A stretch of 51,524 nucleotides of DNA from an uncultured Eubacteriales bacterium (GTDB lineage Bacteria; Bacillota; Clostridia; Christensenellales; Aristaeellaceae), in NCBI GenBank assembly GCA_902781095.1, contig CACZHW010000020.1, positions 1-51,524 of the forward strand, read 5' to 3'. A model generated the notes under the pieces. It was not told the origin of the DNA, made no database searches, and saw only the letters and a list, made by a program, of their open reading frames with translations. This document shows, piece by piece, positions 9,601 through 17,602 of this stretch (the stretch's first letter is position 1; each line of letters starts with the position of its first letter). The position numbers were made by a program, and so were the translations under genes.

Positions 9601-10597
9601 CAGCTTCCCCGTGCTGTTTATGATGCTGATGTTCCTGTTTATGGCAAAGTGGCGCCGGCGCAGCCTTTTCGGGGAGCGCTTTGCGGGCACGCTCGTGCCC
9701 TTGCTGTTCTCCGGCATCTTCATGGGCTGCGCGATCGCGGCCAAGTGGATCGGCTGCTACGGCGCGGTGGGCCTGGCGCTGCTCTTCTTCGCCGGCTTTG
9801 CCCGGCAGGTGCGGGCCTTCCGCTACGCGAAGGCGCACGCGGAGGAAGAGGAGGCGATGGCGCGCGCGGCCGGGGTTTTCCCGCGGCGGGCGCTCGCGAC
9901 GCTTGGCTGCTGCGTGGTGTTCTTCGTCGTCATCCCGCTTGCAATCTACTGCGCGAGCTACATCCCGTACCTTTCCCACTTCGGCACGGTGCGCTGGAAC
10001 CTGCGCACCTTCCGCCGGATCTGGGACGCGCAGACGCTCATGTACGACTACCACAAGAACCTGGTGGCGACGCACTACTTCGCTTCCCCCTGGTACGAGT
10101 GGCCGGTCATCGCCAAACCCATGTGGTATTACAACGCGGATTACGCCGCGCCGGGCATGGCCAGTTCCATCCTCGCCTTCGGCAACCCCGCCGTATGGTG
10201 GACGGGCCTCGCAGCCATCCTCCTGACGCTTTTGCAGTGGCTGAGGGGCAGCGTGCTGCCCGCGCTGCGCGGCGGCAGGGGGAGGAGCGCCGACGCGCCC
10301 GCGCTGACCGTCATCGCCGTGGGCTTCCTCTCGGCGTACCTGCCGTGGGTGCTGGTCTCGCGGCTCACGTTCATCTACCACTACTTCGCCAGCGTGCCCT
10401 TCATCATCCTGGCGACGGCGTACCTGCTGAGCAAGACGGAGGAAGCGTCCCCGAAGGCGGCGCGCGTCCTTGCCGCCGTGCTTTCGCTCTCGGCGCTGGC
10501 GCTGTTTATCGGCTTCTACCCGCTCGCCTCCGGACACGAGGTCGCAAGGAGTTGGTGTGACGCGATGAACTGGTTCCCCGGCTGGATGTGGTACTGA
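6698..10597 (+). CDS. Giant two-module GT-C membrane glycosyltransferase (Gpi18-like + PMT/GT39)
   Basis: A 1299-residue polytopic membrane protein that appears to join two lipid-linked-sugar glycosyltransferases. After an N-terminal membrane helix, residues about 35-190 look like a jelly-roll carbohydrate-binding domain (NLVRNGDFS...WFTDVRLEEV). Residues about 215-640 resemble the Gpi18-related mannosyltransferase family, with VDMGCFTAWA and FCDYPPAYM in the first large loop. After another helix, about 708-830 look like a discoidin-type beta sandwich (VTLDLGQVREG...RYIRLTFEG). From about 865 a protein-mannosyltransferase (PMT) module follows, with the acidic FDE motif near 871 and THPPLGKDL. 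It probably transfers sugars from polyprenyl phosphate to proteins or glycans outside the cell. It is the last gene of the rbgA operon and ends at a strong terminator. Donor and acceptor are unknown. Confidence 0.82.
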   Translation: MKKRVIAAVLALIVLLAGAWLFLRGRRGADSPLAGNLVRNGDFSAVSSGMPDGWETGMWVTSPGASFLEAVTLDGMPCVLVENAAPNDARFEQTVSVRPDSTLRLSARVRAEDCGGGIGANVSFLGVYGTSREVRDTAGGWEEIELYARTGADMHEVTVCVRLGGYGSENTGRAWFTDVRLEEVDEAPVGAAYVNLATPKPEKAERPKDSKDAVIPVLLAVSAAYLALCFALLRGGWHGGQRALVAVLAAAFAVRLIPACLVKGYGVDMGCFTAWAAKMASAGPAGFYEEGYFCDYPPAYMLVLGLIGLLANLLGVSYGGMGIQVMLKLVPILCDLALAVLVYALAAERDERRALPAALLVALNPALVITGSCWGQIDAVTALLLVLVLRQAAEGRWERAIPLFALAVLTKPQAGLLAPLGVAALVKEIVTARRDGKAGERLKAIGLGLLFGVLLTAAVVLPFSLRQTSALWLVSRYTGALGSYDYATLSTGNLMFLLGGNWTENASGVLSSLTYGQLGTALMVLAFAAGITVYLRARGRAALWASAALTLQLVFCLGVKMHERYIVPGLVLLLIAAVRTGDVRLYASFALASAATAVNVGAVLAFEYLIAPNLWLGYGLGALQLAAAALTCWACADLYVRGRPALTLPERLKRAANASDDGTRGAEDEALRALALGREQPKATATAGGVLALAVLTLAYAVVAFYDLGAARAPQTGYVSSAADEAVTLDLGQVREGFHFYYYGGISDTQFDVEVSDDGVSWREPVRAFFDRGTCFKWQALRQPVMDEDDTATGATGAMMPLSGRYIRLTFEGAGSALWEVAAVDDAGTPWPFVSVSSEGALEGRADDPRSLTDEQDAVPRKPSYQNSMYFDEIYHARTGYEHAHALSTYETTHPPLGKDLMALCIRLLGMTPFAWRLAGCLTGILMIPVIWLLAMELLGKQRWAFLAAFLLACDCMHFTQTRIATIDSFPVLFMMLMFLFMAKWRRRSLFGERFAGTLVPLLFSGIFMGCAIAAKWIGCYGAVGLALLFFAGFARQVRAFRYAKAHAEEEEAMARAAGVFPRRALATLGCCVVFFVVIPLAIYCASYIPYLSHFGTVRWNLRTFRRIWDAQTLMYDYHKNLVATHYFASPWYEWPVIAKPMWYYNADYAAPGMASSILAFGNPAVWWTGLAAILLTLLQWLRGSVLPALRGGRGRSADAPALTVIAVGFLSAYLPWVLVSRLTFIYHYFASVPFIILATAYLLSKTEEASPKAARVLAAVLSLSALALFIGFYPLASGHEVARSWCDAMNWFPGWMWY

Positions 10598-10608
10598 TTT
10601 TTCTGTCG

Positions 10609-10637
10609 GAATCTCCCGAAACGGGAGATTCTTTTTT
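10609..10637 (+). terminator. Intrinsic terminator of the rbgA operon
   Basis: Perfect 10-bp stem GAATCTCCCG / CGGGAGATTC with loop AAA, directly followed by six T. Confidence 0.93.
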
Positions 10638-10651
10638 GCATTTTCTTCCTC

Positions 10652-10680
10652 TTGCCAGCCTGCCGCGCCGGTGATAGGAT
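10652..10680 (+). promoter_or_regulatory. Sigma-A promoter of the yczE-like pseudogene
   Basis: TTGCCA (10652-10657), 17-base spacer, TAGGAT (10675-10680). A small CCTGCC/GGCAGG hairpin lies in the leader before AGGAG and the ATG at 10724. Confidence 0.55.
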
Positions 10681-10723
10681 AGGCGCGCCTGCCGTCAGGG
10701 CAGGCGGAACAGGAGAAAAAACG

Positions 10724-11316
10724 ATGAACGAACAGGGCAGGCGCATCCTCATGACCGTCGCCGGCGTGACGATCGGCGCGGTGGGTGCGGGGATGATGAC
10801 GTATCTCAATCTGGGCGTCGATCCCTTCCAGGTCTTCACCCGCTCGCGGTGATCCTCGTGTGGAACCGGCACATGATCGGCCTGGGCACGCTGATCAACC
10901 TCTTCGGCGTGGGTTACATCCTGGAGTGGACGCGCGCGGGGATGGCCGTGCTGTTTCCGGACCCTTCGCCGCTGCTGCGCGGGGGGCTGATGGCGGCCTC
11001 GCTGGTGATCCTCTGCTTCGCCTCTGCGCTCTACTTCACGGCTGACATGGGCGTCAGCACGTACGACGCGGTGGCGCTGACCCTGGCGGCGCGGCAGAAG
11101 CGCGTCCCCTTCAAATACATCCGGATCCTCACGGACCTCTTCTGCGTCATCACCGGCTGGCTGCTGGGCGCGCGGTGGGGCTATGTGGGCATCGGCACGA
11201 TCATCACGGCTTTCTTTATGGGGCCGCTGATCGCCTTCTTCAACCGCACGGTGGCTCAGCCGCTGCGCTCGGGGCGTGCGGGGACCGCGGCGCGCAGGGT
11301 GCAGACGGCGCCGTAA
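10724..11316 (+). pseudogene. YczE/YitT-like membrane protein, broken by deletion plus frameshift
   Basis: Two pieces of one membrane-protein gene lie in different frames. The first (10724-10852, ATG after AGGAG) reads through the conserved NLGVDPFQVF and then hits TGA. The second resumes in another frame at about 10846 with AVILVWNRHMIGLGTLINLF and continues to 11316, including the second internal repeat MGVSTYDAVALTL and later helices. In intact relatives roughly 35-40 residues separate DPFxVF from the IGLGT motif; here only about 8 remain. Some 28-30 codons therefore appear to be missing, with a length that is not a multiple of three. The promoter and ribosome site are intact. An assembly error cannot be excluded. 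Confidence 0.7.
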
Positions 11317-11340
11317 ACGCGGGCCGGGGCAAGAAGGGGC

Positions 11341-11370
11341 TTGCGCCCGCTTCGCCGGCTGTGTTATAAT
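11341..11370 (+). promoter_or_regulatory. Sigma-A promoter of the tyrS T-box leader
   Basis: TTGCGC (11341-11346), 18-base spacer and a perfect TATAAT (11365-11370). Transcription should start near 11377, just ahead of the T-box stem I. Confidence 0.75.
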
Positions 11371-11376
11371 CCGCCC

Positions 11377-11617
11377 TGCAAGGTGATGACGGAGACCCAG
11401 GTAGATCCCCCGTTCGACGCAAGAGAGCAGCCGGCCGGTGCGAGGCTGCGGCAGGGGCGGATCGAATTACCCTCCCGAGCCGCTTCCCCAACGTTCGCCA
11501 TTAAGGAAGCCGGGCGCGCCCGCTACAGCGCACACGAGGGATGCACTGCATCCGAATCCGGGGTGGTACCACGAACTGCTCGTCCCCTCTTCCGCACGCG
11601 CGGGGGAGGGGCTTTTT
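11377..11617 (+). promoter_or_regulatory. Tyrosine T-box riboswitch (tRNA-Tyr sensing)
   Basis: A full T-box leader ahead of tyrS. Stem I carries the conserved apical elements AGAGAG and GGCCGGTGCGA. The specifier loop reads GAATTACC, giving TAC, a tyrosine codon. The T-box sequence GGGTGGTACCACG (11561-11573) holds the bulge that pairs with the tRNA acceptor end. The competing terminator is a 12-bp stem (11584-11595 with 11600-11611) followed by CTTTTT. Uncharged tRNA-Tyr should favour the antiterminator and switch tyrS on when tyrosine is scarce. Confidence 0.93.
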
Positions 11618-11667
11618 CGTTCCCGGAAGAGCAGGCAGCTTCACAGCGAAAGGAAAGGATGAGAAAC

Positions 11668-12891
11668 ATGCAAATCTACGAGGAACTGCGCTCGCGCGGG
11701 CTGATCGCGCAGGTGACGGACGAGGCGGAAATCCGGGAGCTCATCAACAACGGCGGCGCGCGCTTCTACATCGGCTTTGACCCGACGGCCGACTCCCTGC
11801 ACGTGGGCCACTTCATGGCGCTGTGCCTGATGAAGCGCCTGCAGATGGCGGGCAACAAGCCGATCGTCCTGCTGGGCGGCGGCACGGGCATGGTGGGCGA
11901 CCCCAGCGGCCGCACGGACATGCGCCCGATGATGACGCCGGAGATGATCCAGCACAACTGCGACTGCTTCAAAAAGCAGATGGAGCGCTTTATCGAGTTC
12001 GGCGAGGACAAGGCCGTCATCGTCAACAACGGAGACTGGCTGCTGGACCTCAAGTACGTCGACCTGCTGCGCGAGGTGGGCGCGCACTTCTCCGTCAACA
12101 ACATGCTGCGCGCCGAGTGCTACAAGCAGCGCATGGAGCGCGGTCTCAGCTTCTTTGAGTTCAACTACATGATCATGCAGGCTTACGACTTCCTGCACTT
12201 GCACGAGACGCTGGGCTGCAACATGCAGTTCGGCGGCGACGACCAGTGGAGCAACATGCTGGCGGGCACGGAGCTCATCCGCCGCAAGCTGGGCGACGAC
12301 GCCTACGCCATGACCATCACCCTGCTGATGAACAGCGAGGGCAAGAAGATGGGCAAGACCGCCAAGGGCGCGGTGTGGCTGGATCCCGCCAAGACGAGCC
12401 CCTTCGAGTTCTACCAGTACTGGCGCAACGTGGACGACGCCGACGTGATGAAGTGCATCCGCATGCTGACCTTCGTGCCGCTGGAGACCATCGCGGAGAT
12501 GGACCGGTGGGAGGACAGCCGCATCAACGAGAAGAAGGACATCCTGGCCTGGGAGCTGACCGCTTTGGTGCACGGCGAGGCGGAGGCGGACAAGGCGCGG
12601 GAGGCCAGCCGCGCGCTCTTCTCCGGCGAGGGGGACGACAGCAGCATGCCCACGACGACGCTCGCCGCCGCGGACGTGCCTGCCGAGGGACTTTCGGTCA
12701 TCGACCTCATGATCGCCTGCGGGTTGGGCAAGAGCAAGGGTGAAATCCGCCGGCTCATCCAGCAGGGCGGCGTCACGGTGGACGGCGCGAAGGTCGAATC
12801 CATCGACGAGATCGTCGGCCGCGACCGGCTTAAAGACGGCGTCAAGATCCGCAAGGGCAAGAAGGTCTTCCACCGCGCGATCCTGGGATAA
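11668..12891 (+). CDS. tyrS: Tyrosyl-tRNA synthetase
   Basis: Class I synthetase that charges tRNA-Tyr. The product is about 407 residues from the ATG at 11668, which I prefer to the in-frame ATG at 11659 because family members begin near MxIYEEL; both follow AAGGAAAGG. The HIGH motif is HVGH in GFDPTADSLHVGHFM, and the KMSKS loop is KMGKT. A C-terminal S4 RNA-binding domain (LMIACGLGKSKGEIRRLI...VTVDGAKV) is complete. The gene is controlled by the tyrosine T-box directly upstream and stands alone. A convergent ABC importer follows. Confidence 0.97.
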   Translation: MQIYEELRSRGLIAQVTDEAEIRELINNGGARFYIGFDPTADSLHVGHFMALCLMKRLQMAGNKPIVLLGGGTGMVGDPSGRTDMRPMMTPEMIQHNCDCFKKQMERFIEFGEDKAVIVNNGDWLLDLKYVDLLREVGAHFSVNNMLRAECYKQRMERGLSFFEFNYMIMQAYDFLHLHETLGCNMQFGGDDQWSNMLAGTELIRRKLGDDAYAMTITLLMNSEGKKMGKTAKGAVWLDPAKTSPFEFYQYWRNVDDADVMKCIRMLTFVPLETIAEMDRWEDSRINEKKDILAWELTALVHGEAEADKAREASRALFSGEGDDSSMPTTTLAAADVPAEGLSVIDLMIACGLGKSKGEIRRLIQQGGVTVDGAKVESIDEIVGRDRLKDGVKIRKGKKVFHRAILG

Positions 12892-12920
12892 GCGCGGCAG
12901 GGCGATCCCCGGACAGAACA

Positions 12921-12957
12921 AATCACCGCTCTCTTTGGCAGAGGGCGGTGATTCTTT
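12921..12957 (+). terminator. Intrinsic terminator after tyrS
   Basis: A 14-bp stem (12921-12934 with 12940-12953, one G-U pair, loop TTGGC) followed by CTTT. The T-tract is short, but the stem is long. It separates tyrS from the convergent ABC operon. Confidence 0.7.
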
Positions 12958-12977
12958 GCAACTGAAGAAAAGGAGGG

Positions 12978-13772
12978 TTATGAGAGCAGCAGCCGGTCTC
13001 CGTCCAGTTCCTTGCCCGCGGCCTTCTCAAACAGGCCCATGAGGTCTGCGCGGGTCAGCTTTTTCTTCTGCTCGCCGGAGACGTCCACCACGATCCGCCC
13101 CTCGTTCATCATGATGAGGCGGTTGCCGATGGCGATGGCGTCCTTCATGTTGTGGGTCACCATCATGGCGGTCAGGTGCTGCTCGTCCACGATCTTCTGG
13201 GTGATCTCCAGCACCTTGGCGGCCGTCTTGGGGTCCAGGGCGGCGGTGTGCTCGTCCAGCAGCAGCAGCTTGGGCGTGCGCAGCGTCGCCATCAGCAGCG
13301 TCAGCGCCTGGCGCTGGCCGCCGGAGAGCAGGCCGACCTTGCTGGCCATGCGGTCCTCCAGGCCGAGCCCGAGGGTGTGCAGCTGCTCGCGGTACATCTG
13401 GCGCTCCAGGTTGGTGATGCCCCAGCGAAGGCCGCGCGGGCGGCCGCGGCGCAGGGCGAGCGCCATGTTTTCCTCGATGTTCATGGTGGCGGCGGTCCCG
13501 GTCATGGGGTCCTGGAAGACGCGGCCCAGATACGCCGCGCGCTTGAACTCCGGCAGGTTCGTGACGTTGACGCCGCCGATCTCGATGGTGCCGCGGTCCA
13601 CGGGGAAGACGCCGGCCACGGCGTTGAGCATCGTGGATTTGCCCGCGCCGTTGCCGCCGATGACGGTGACGAAGTCGCCCTCGTTCAGGTGCAGATCGAC
13701 GTCCAGCAGCGCCTTCTTTTCGGTAATCGTGCCGGGGTTGAAGGTCTTGGCGATGTGGGAGATCTTAAGCAT
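12978..13772 (-). CDS. ABC importer ATP-binding protein (TrpXYZ-type)
   Basis: The 264-residue ATPase of an amino-acid-type importer. Walker A is GGNGAGKST near residue 38, the signature is LLSGGQRQALTLLMA, Walker B is LLLLDEHTAALDP, and the switch histidine is in VTHNMKD. The DEHTAALD form of Walker B is typical of ATPases paired with LivH-like permeases in this family. The ATG follows GGAGG and overlaps the end of the permease gene by 8 bases, so the two are translationally coupled. The longer frame upstream of 13772 is the permease read out of frame. Confidence 0.92.
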   Translation of the reverse strand: MLKISHIAKTFNPGTITEKKALLDVDLHLNEGDFVTVIGGNGAGKSTMLNAVAGVFPVDRGTIEIGGVNVTNLPEFKRAAYLGRVFQDPMTGTAATMNIEENMALALRRGRPRGLRWGITNLERQMYREQLHTLGLGLEDRMASKVGLLSGGQRQALTLLMATLRTPKLLLLDEHTAALDPKTAAKVLEITQKIVDEQHLTAMMVTHNMKDAIAIGNRLIMMNEGRIVVDVSGEQKKKLTRADLMGLFEKAAGKELDGDRLLLS

Positions 13773-14688
13773 GGTCCTCCCCCTTTCCCGCGCGCTTGGC
13801 GAAGTATTTGCCGCGCCAGAAGGGGACGGCCAGGAAGACGGACACCACCAGGGCGGTGAGCAGCTTGAGGTCGTTGGCGTTGAGGCCGAGCCACAGCACG
13901 ACCTGGATGACCAGGTAGTAGATGATGGCGCCGATGGATACGGCGGTGAGCTTGAGGGCGAAGTTGATGAAGACCTTGCCGAAGAACACCTCGCCGATGA
14001 TGACGGCGGCCAGGCCGATGACGATGGCGCCGCGGCCGGAGTTGACATCCGCAAAGCCCTGGTACTGGGCCAGCAACGCGCCGGAGAGCGCGACCAGGCC
14101 GTTGGAGAGCATGAGCCCCAGCAGCACATTGCGGCTGGTGTTGATGCCCTGCGCCCGCGCCATCCGCTGGTTGGCGCCGGTGGCGCGCAGCGAGCAGCCG
14201 AGCTCCGTGCCGAAGAACCAGTAGAGGATCAGGATCAGCGCCGCGGTGAAGAGGATCAGCACGAAAATCGGGTTGGAAAGGGCGAGAGACCGCACGTTGC
14301 GCAGGCTGACGAGCAGCGGGTACTTGTTGGGGTTGACGGCCACGTTGGCCTTGCCGCCCATGATGCGCAGGTTGATGGAGTAGAGGCCCAGCTGCGTCAG
14401 GATGCCCGACAGGATGGCCGGGATGCCCATGAAGGTGTGAAAGAGGCCCGTGACCAAGCCGGCGACCATGCCGATCAGGAAGGCGGCGAGGATGGCGAGC
14501 CACACGTTGCAGCCGCTCATGATGAGCACGGCTGCGACCGCGCCGCCGGTGGCCATGCTGCCGTCAACCGTCAGGTCGGCGACGTCCAGAATGCGGTAGG
14601 TGATGTAAACGCCGATGGCCATCAGACCCCAGATCAGCCCCTGCGCAGCCGCGCCGGGCAGTGCGTTGAAGAGTTTCAGTAAGTCCAC
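13765..14688 (-). CDS. ABC importer permease (BPD_transp_2, TrpXYZ-type)
   Basis: Integral membrane subunit of 307 residues with about eight to nine hydrophobic helices. It belongs to the LivH-like BPD_transp_2 group: YITYRILDVADLTVDGSMATGG near the start and GTELGCSLRATGANQRMARAQGIN before helix 6 are characteristic. It works with the ATPase that overlaps its 3' end and the binding protein encoded upstream. A strong hairpin lies between it and the binding-protein gene, which probably lowers its expression relative to that gene. Confidence 0.9.
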   Translation of the reverse strand: MDLLKLFNALPGAAAQGLIWGLMAIGVYITYRILDVADLTVDGSMATGGAVAAVLIMSGCNVWLAILAAFLIGMVAGLVTGLFHTFMGIPAILSGILTQLGLYSINLRIMGGKANVAVNPNKYPLLVSLRNVRSLALSNPIFVLILFTAALILILYWFFGTELGCSLRATGANQRMARAQGINTSRNVLLGLMLSNGLVALSGALLAQYQGFADVNSGRGAIVIGLAAVIIGEVFFGKVFINFALKLTAVSIGAIIYYLVIQVVLWLGLNANDLKLLTALVVSVFLAVPFWRGKYFAKRAGKGEDHA

Positions 14689-14735
14689 TCGGATGTTCCC
14701 CCAGTCCCCCGTTGCGGGGCGTTATACAGCAATGA

Positions 14736-14763
14736 AACCAAGGAGGGGAACCCCTCCTTGGTT
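14736..14763 (-). other. Intercistronic hairpin between binding protein and permease genes
   Basis: Perfect 13-bp stem AACCAAGGAGGGG / CCCCTCCTTGGTT with a 2-base loop. The minus-strand sequence after it (TCATTGC) is not T-rich, so it is more likely a 3'-end stabiliser or partial attenuator than a full terminator. Confidence 0.75.
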
Positions 14764-14786
14764 AAGGGTCGAACGAAATGCGCGTT

Positions 14787-15725
14787 TCAGTCGCAGGGCT
14801 CGTAGCCGTCCGGGATGGTGATGCCCAGCTCCGCGGCGTTGGCCGCGTTGTACTTCTTGGTGAACTGCGGCGCAGCCTGGATCGGCATGGCGGCGACGTC
14901 CGCGCCGTTCAGCAGGATGTCGGCGGCCATCTCGCCGGTGGCGGTGCCGATGTCGTAGTAGCTGATCGTCAGGGTGGCGATGCCGCAGCCCTTGGCGATG
15001 CCTTCCTCACCGGCGACGACGGGGAGCTTGCCCGGGAGCACGACGCCGGCGATCGTCTCGGTGACGCTGGCGGCGGTGTTGTCGGTCGGAATGTAGAGCA
15101 CGTCCACGGCGCCCACGGCGCTCTGGGTCACGCTGGCCACGTCGTTGGAATCGGCGAAGGCGAAGTCCTTGGTTTCAAGGCCCTTGGCCTCCAGCAGGGC
15201 GCGGATGGTGTTGACCTGGTAGAGGGAGTTCGGCTCCGCGGAGCAGTAGAGCAGGCCGACCGTCTTGGCCTCCGGGAAGAGCTCCGTGATCATGTCCGCC
15301 TGGCCGTCCAGCGGTGCCAGGTCGGTGGTGCCGGAGACGTTGATGCCGGTGACGCCGGTGAAGGTCGCCGCGTCCATATCCAGCGCGGTGGCGTAATCGG
15401 TGATGGAGGTGGCGAGGATCGGGATGTCGCCCGTGGCGGCTACGGCGGCCTGCAGGGCCGGGGTCGCGTTGGCCATGATGAGATCGACGCCGCCGGAGAC
15501 AAAGCCGTTTACGATGGTGGCGCAGGTGGCGGAATCGCCGGAAGCGTTCTGCTCGTCAAAGACGACGTCCGGGATCTTCGCGGTGAGCGCGTCCTTGAAA
15601 CCCTGGGTTGCGAGGTCCAGCGCGGGGTGCTGCACGAGCTGGCAGATGCCGACGGTGGTGGCGCCTGCGCCTGCGGCGGCGCACAGCAGCGTCAGGGCGA
15701 CGGCGATGGCAAGAAGCTTTTTCAT
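14787..15725 (-). CDS. ABC importer substrate-binding protein (TrpX-type)
   Basis: Exported binding protein of 312 residues (COG2984-like). The ATG at 15725 follows GGAGG by 8 bases; a longer in-frame extension upstream lacks a ribosome site. The signal peptide is MKKLLAIAVALTLLCAAAGA, with no classical lipobox. The fold is a two-lobe periplasmic-binding type: VGICQLVQHPALDLATQGFK, then DLIMANATPALQAA, PILATSITDY, GVTGINVSGT and VGLLYCSAEPNS are characteristic. Relatives bind tryptophan or tyrosine in Bacillota, and the neighbour tyrS suggests an aromatic amino acid here, but this is inference. It is the first gene of the operon behind a near-perfect promoter. Confidence 0.9.
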   Translation of the reverse strand: MKKLLAIAVALTLLCAAAGAGATTVGICQLVQHPALDLATQGFKDALTAKIPDVVFDEQNASGDSATCATIVNGFVSGGVDLIMANATPALQAAVAATGDIPILATSITDYATALDMDAATFTGVTGINVSGTTDLAPLDGQADMITELFPEAKTVGLLYCSAEPNSLYQVNTIRALLEAKGLETKDFAFADSNDVASVTQSAVGAVDVLYIPTDNTAASVTETIAGVVLPGKLPVVAGEEGIAKGCGIATLTISYYDIGTATGEMAADILLNGADVAAMPIQAAPQFTKKYNAANAAELGITIPDGYEPCD

Positions 15726-15777
15726 TCTCTTTTCCTCCGTTTCCGATTTGGCCTTTGGCCTGATACGAATTGCCGCC

Positions 15778-15806
15778 ATTATAGTGCGCTTTACAATGTT
15801 TGTCAA
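15778..15806 (-). promoter_or_regulatory. Near-perfect sigma-A promoter of the TrpXYZ-type operon
   Basis: On the minus strand TTGACA (15801-15806), 17-base spacer, TATAAT (15778-15783). Both hexamers match consensus. The leader to the ATG is only about 46 bases, so there is no room for a T-box. Confidence 0.9.
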
Positions 15807-15933
15807 CCCCTGTTTTGCAATTAATTCTTTGATTCAAAAAGCTTTGCAATAATTGCCTTTCTCTGCTTGTGGACAACAGGTTGACAAAAAGTCTTTTTAA
15901 ATAAGCGGGATTTGTCACGCCGGCAAAGGGCCG

Positions 15934-15970
15934 AAAAAGGGTGCCCGGGGAGGAATACCCCCGGACACCC
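15934..15970 (-). terminator. Intrinsic terminator of gdhA
   Basis: On the minus strand a long GC stem (15958-15970 with 15939-15950, one mismatch) is followed by five T (15934-15938). Confidence 0.88.
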
Positions 15971-15989
15971 GGCTTGGTTTTTACCCGGA

Positions 15990-17414
<1,425 letters not shown>

Positions 17415-17500
17415 TCATTTTTTCAAATATTAACGATTTGATATCATCAGAATTGAATTTTTTGAAGGGGTTTTGTTCCTTTTGGACAGGAGGGGAGCGG

Positions 17501-17529
17501 TTGACAGTGCGCCCCGCATGGGCTATAAA
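17501..17529 (+). promoter_or_regulatory. Sigma-A promoter of the CapD/EpsC-like gene
   Basis: TTGACA (17501-17506), 17-base spacer, TATAAA (17524-17529). It gives a leader of about 67 bases before the TTG start. Confidence 0.82.
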
Positions 17530-17602
17530 TAAAAGTGGTTTCTTGCGGCCGTTTACAAAGGGCAGACCCTTTGAATGAAATAGAAGGATACGGGGTGGAA
17601 CC

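Noticed and set aside
6497..10537. Long open frames on the strand opposite the glycosyltransferase gene (628 residues each)
   Set aside because: They mirror the GC-rich third codon positions of the real gene; the products are Arg/His/Gln-rich, have no domain pattern and lack ribosome sites.
14736..14763. Full terminator between the binding-protein and permease genes
   Set aside because: Stem is perfect, but the minus-strand sequence after it has no T-tract and the permease and ATPase have no other promoter.
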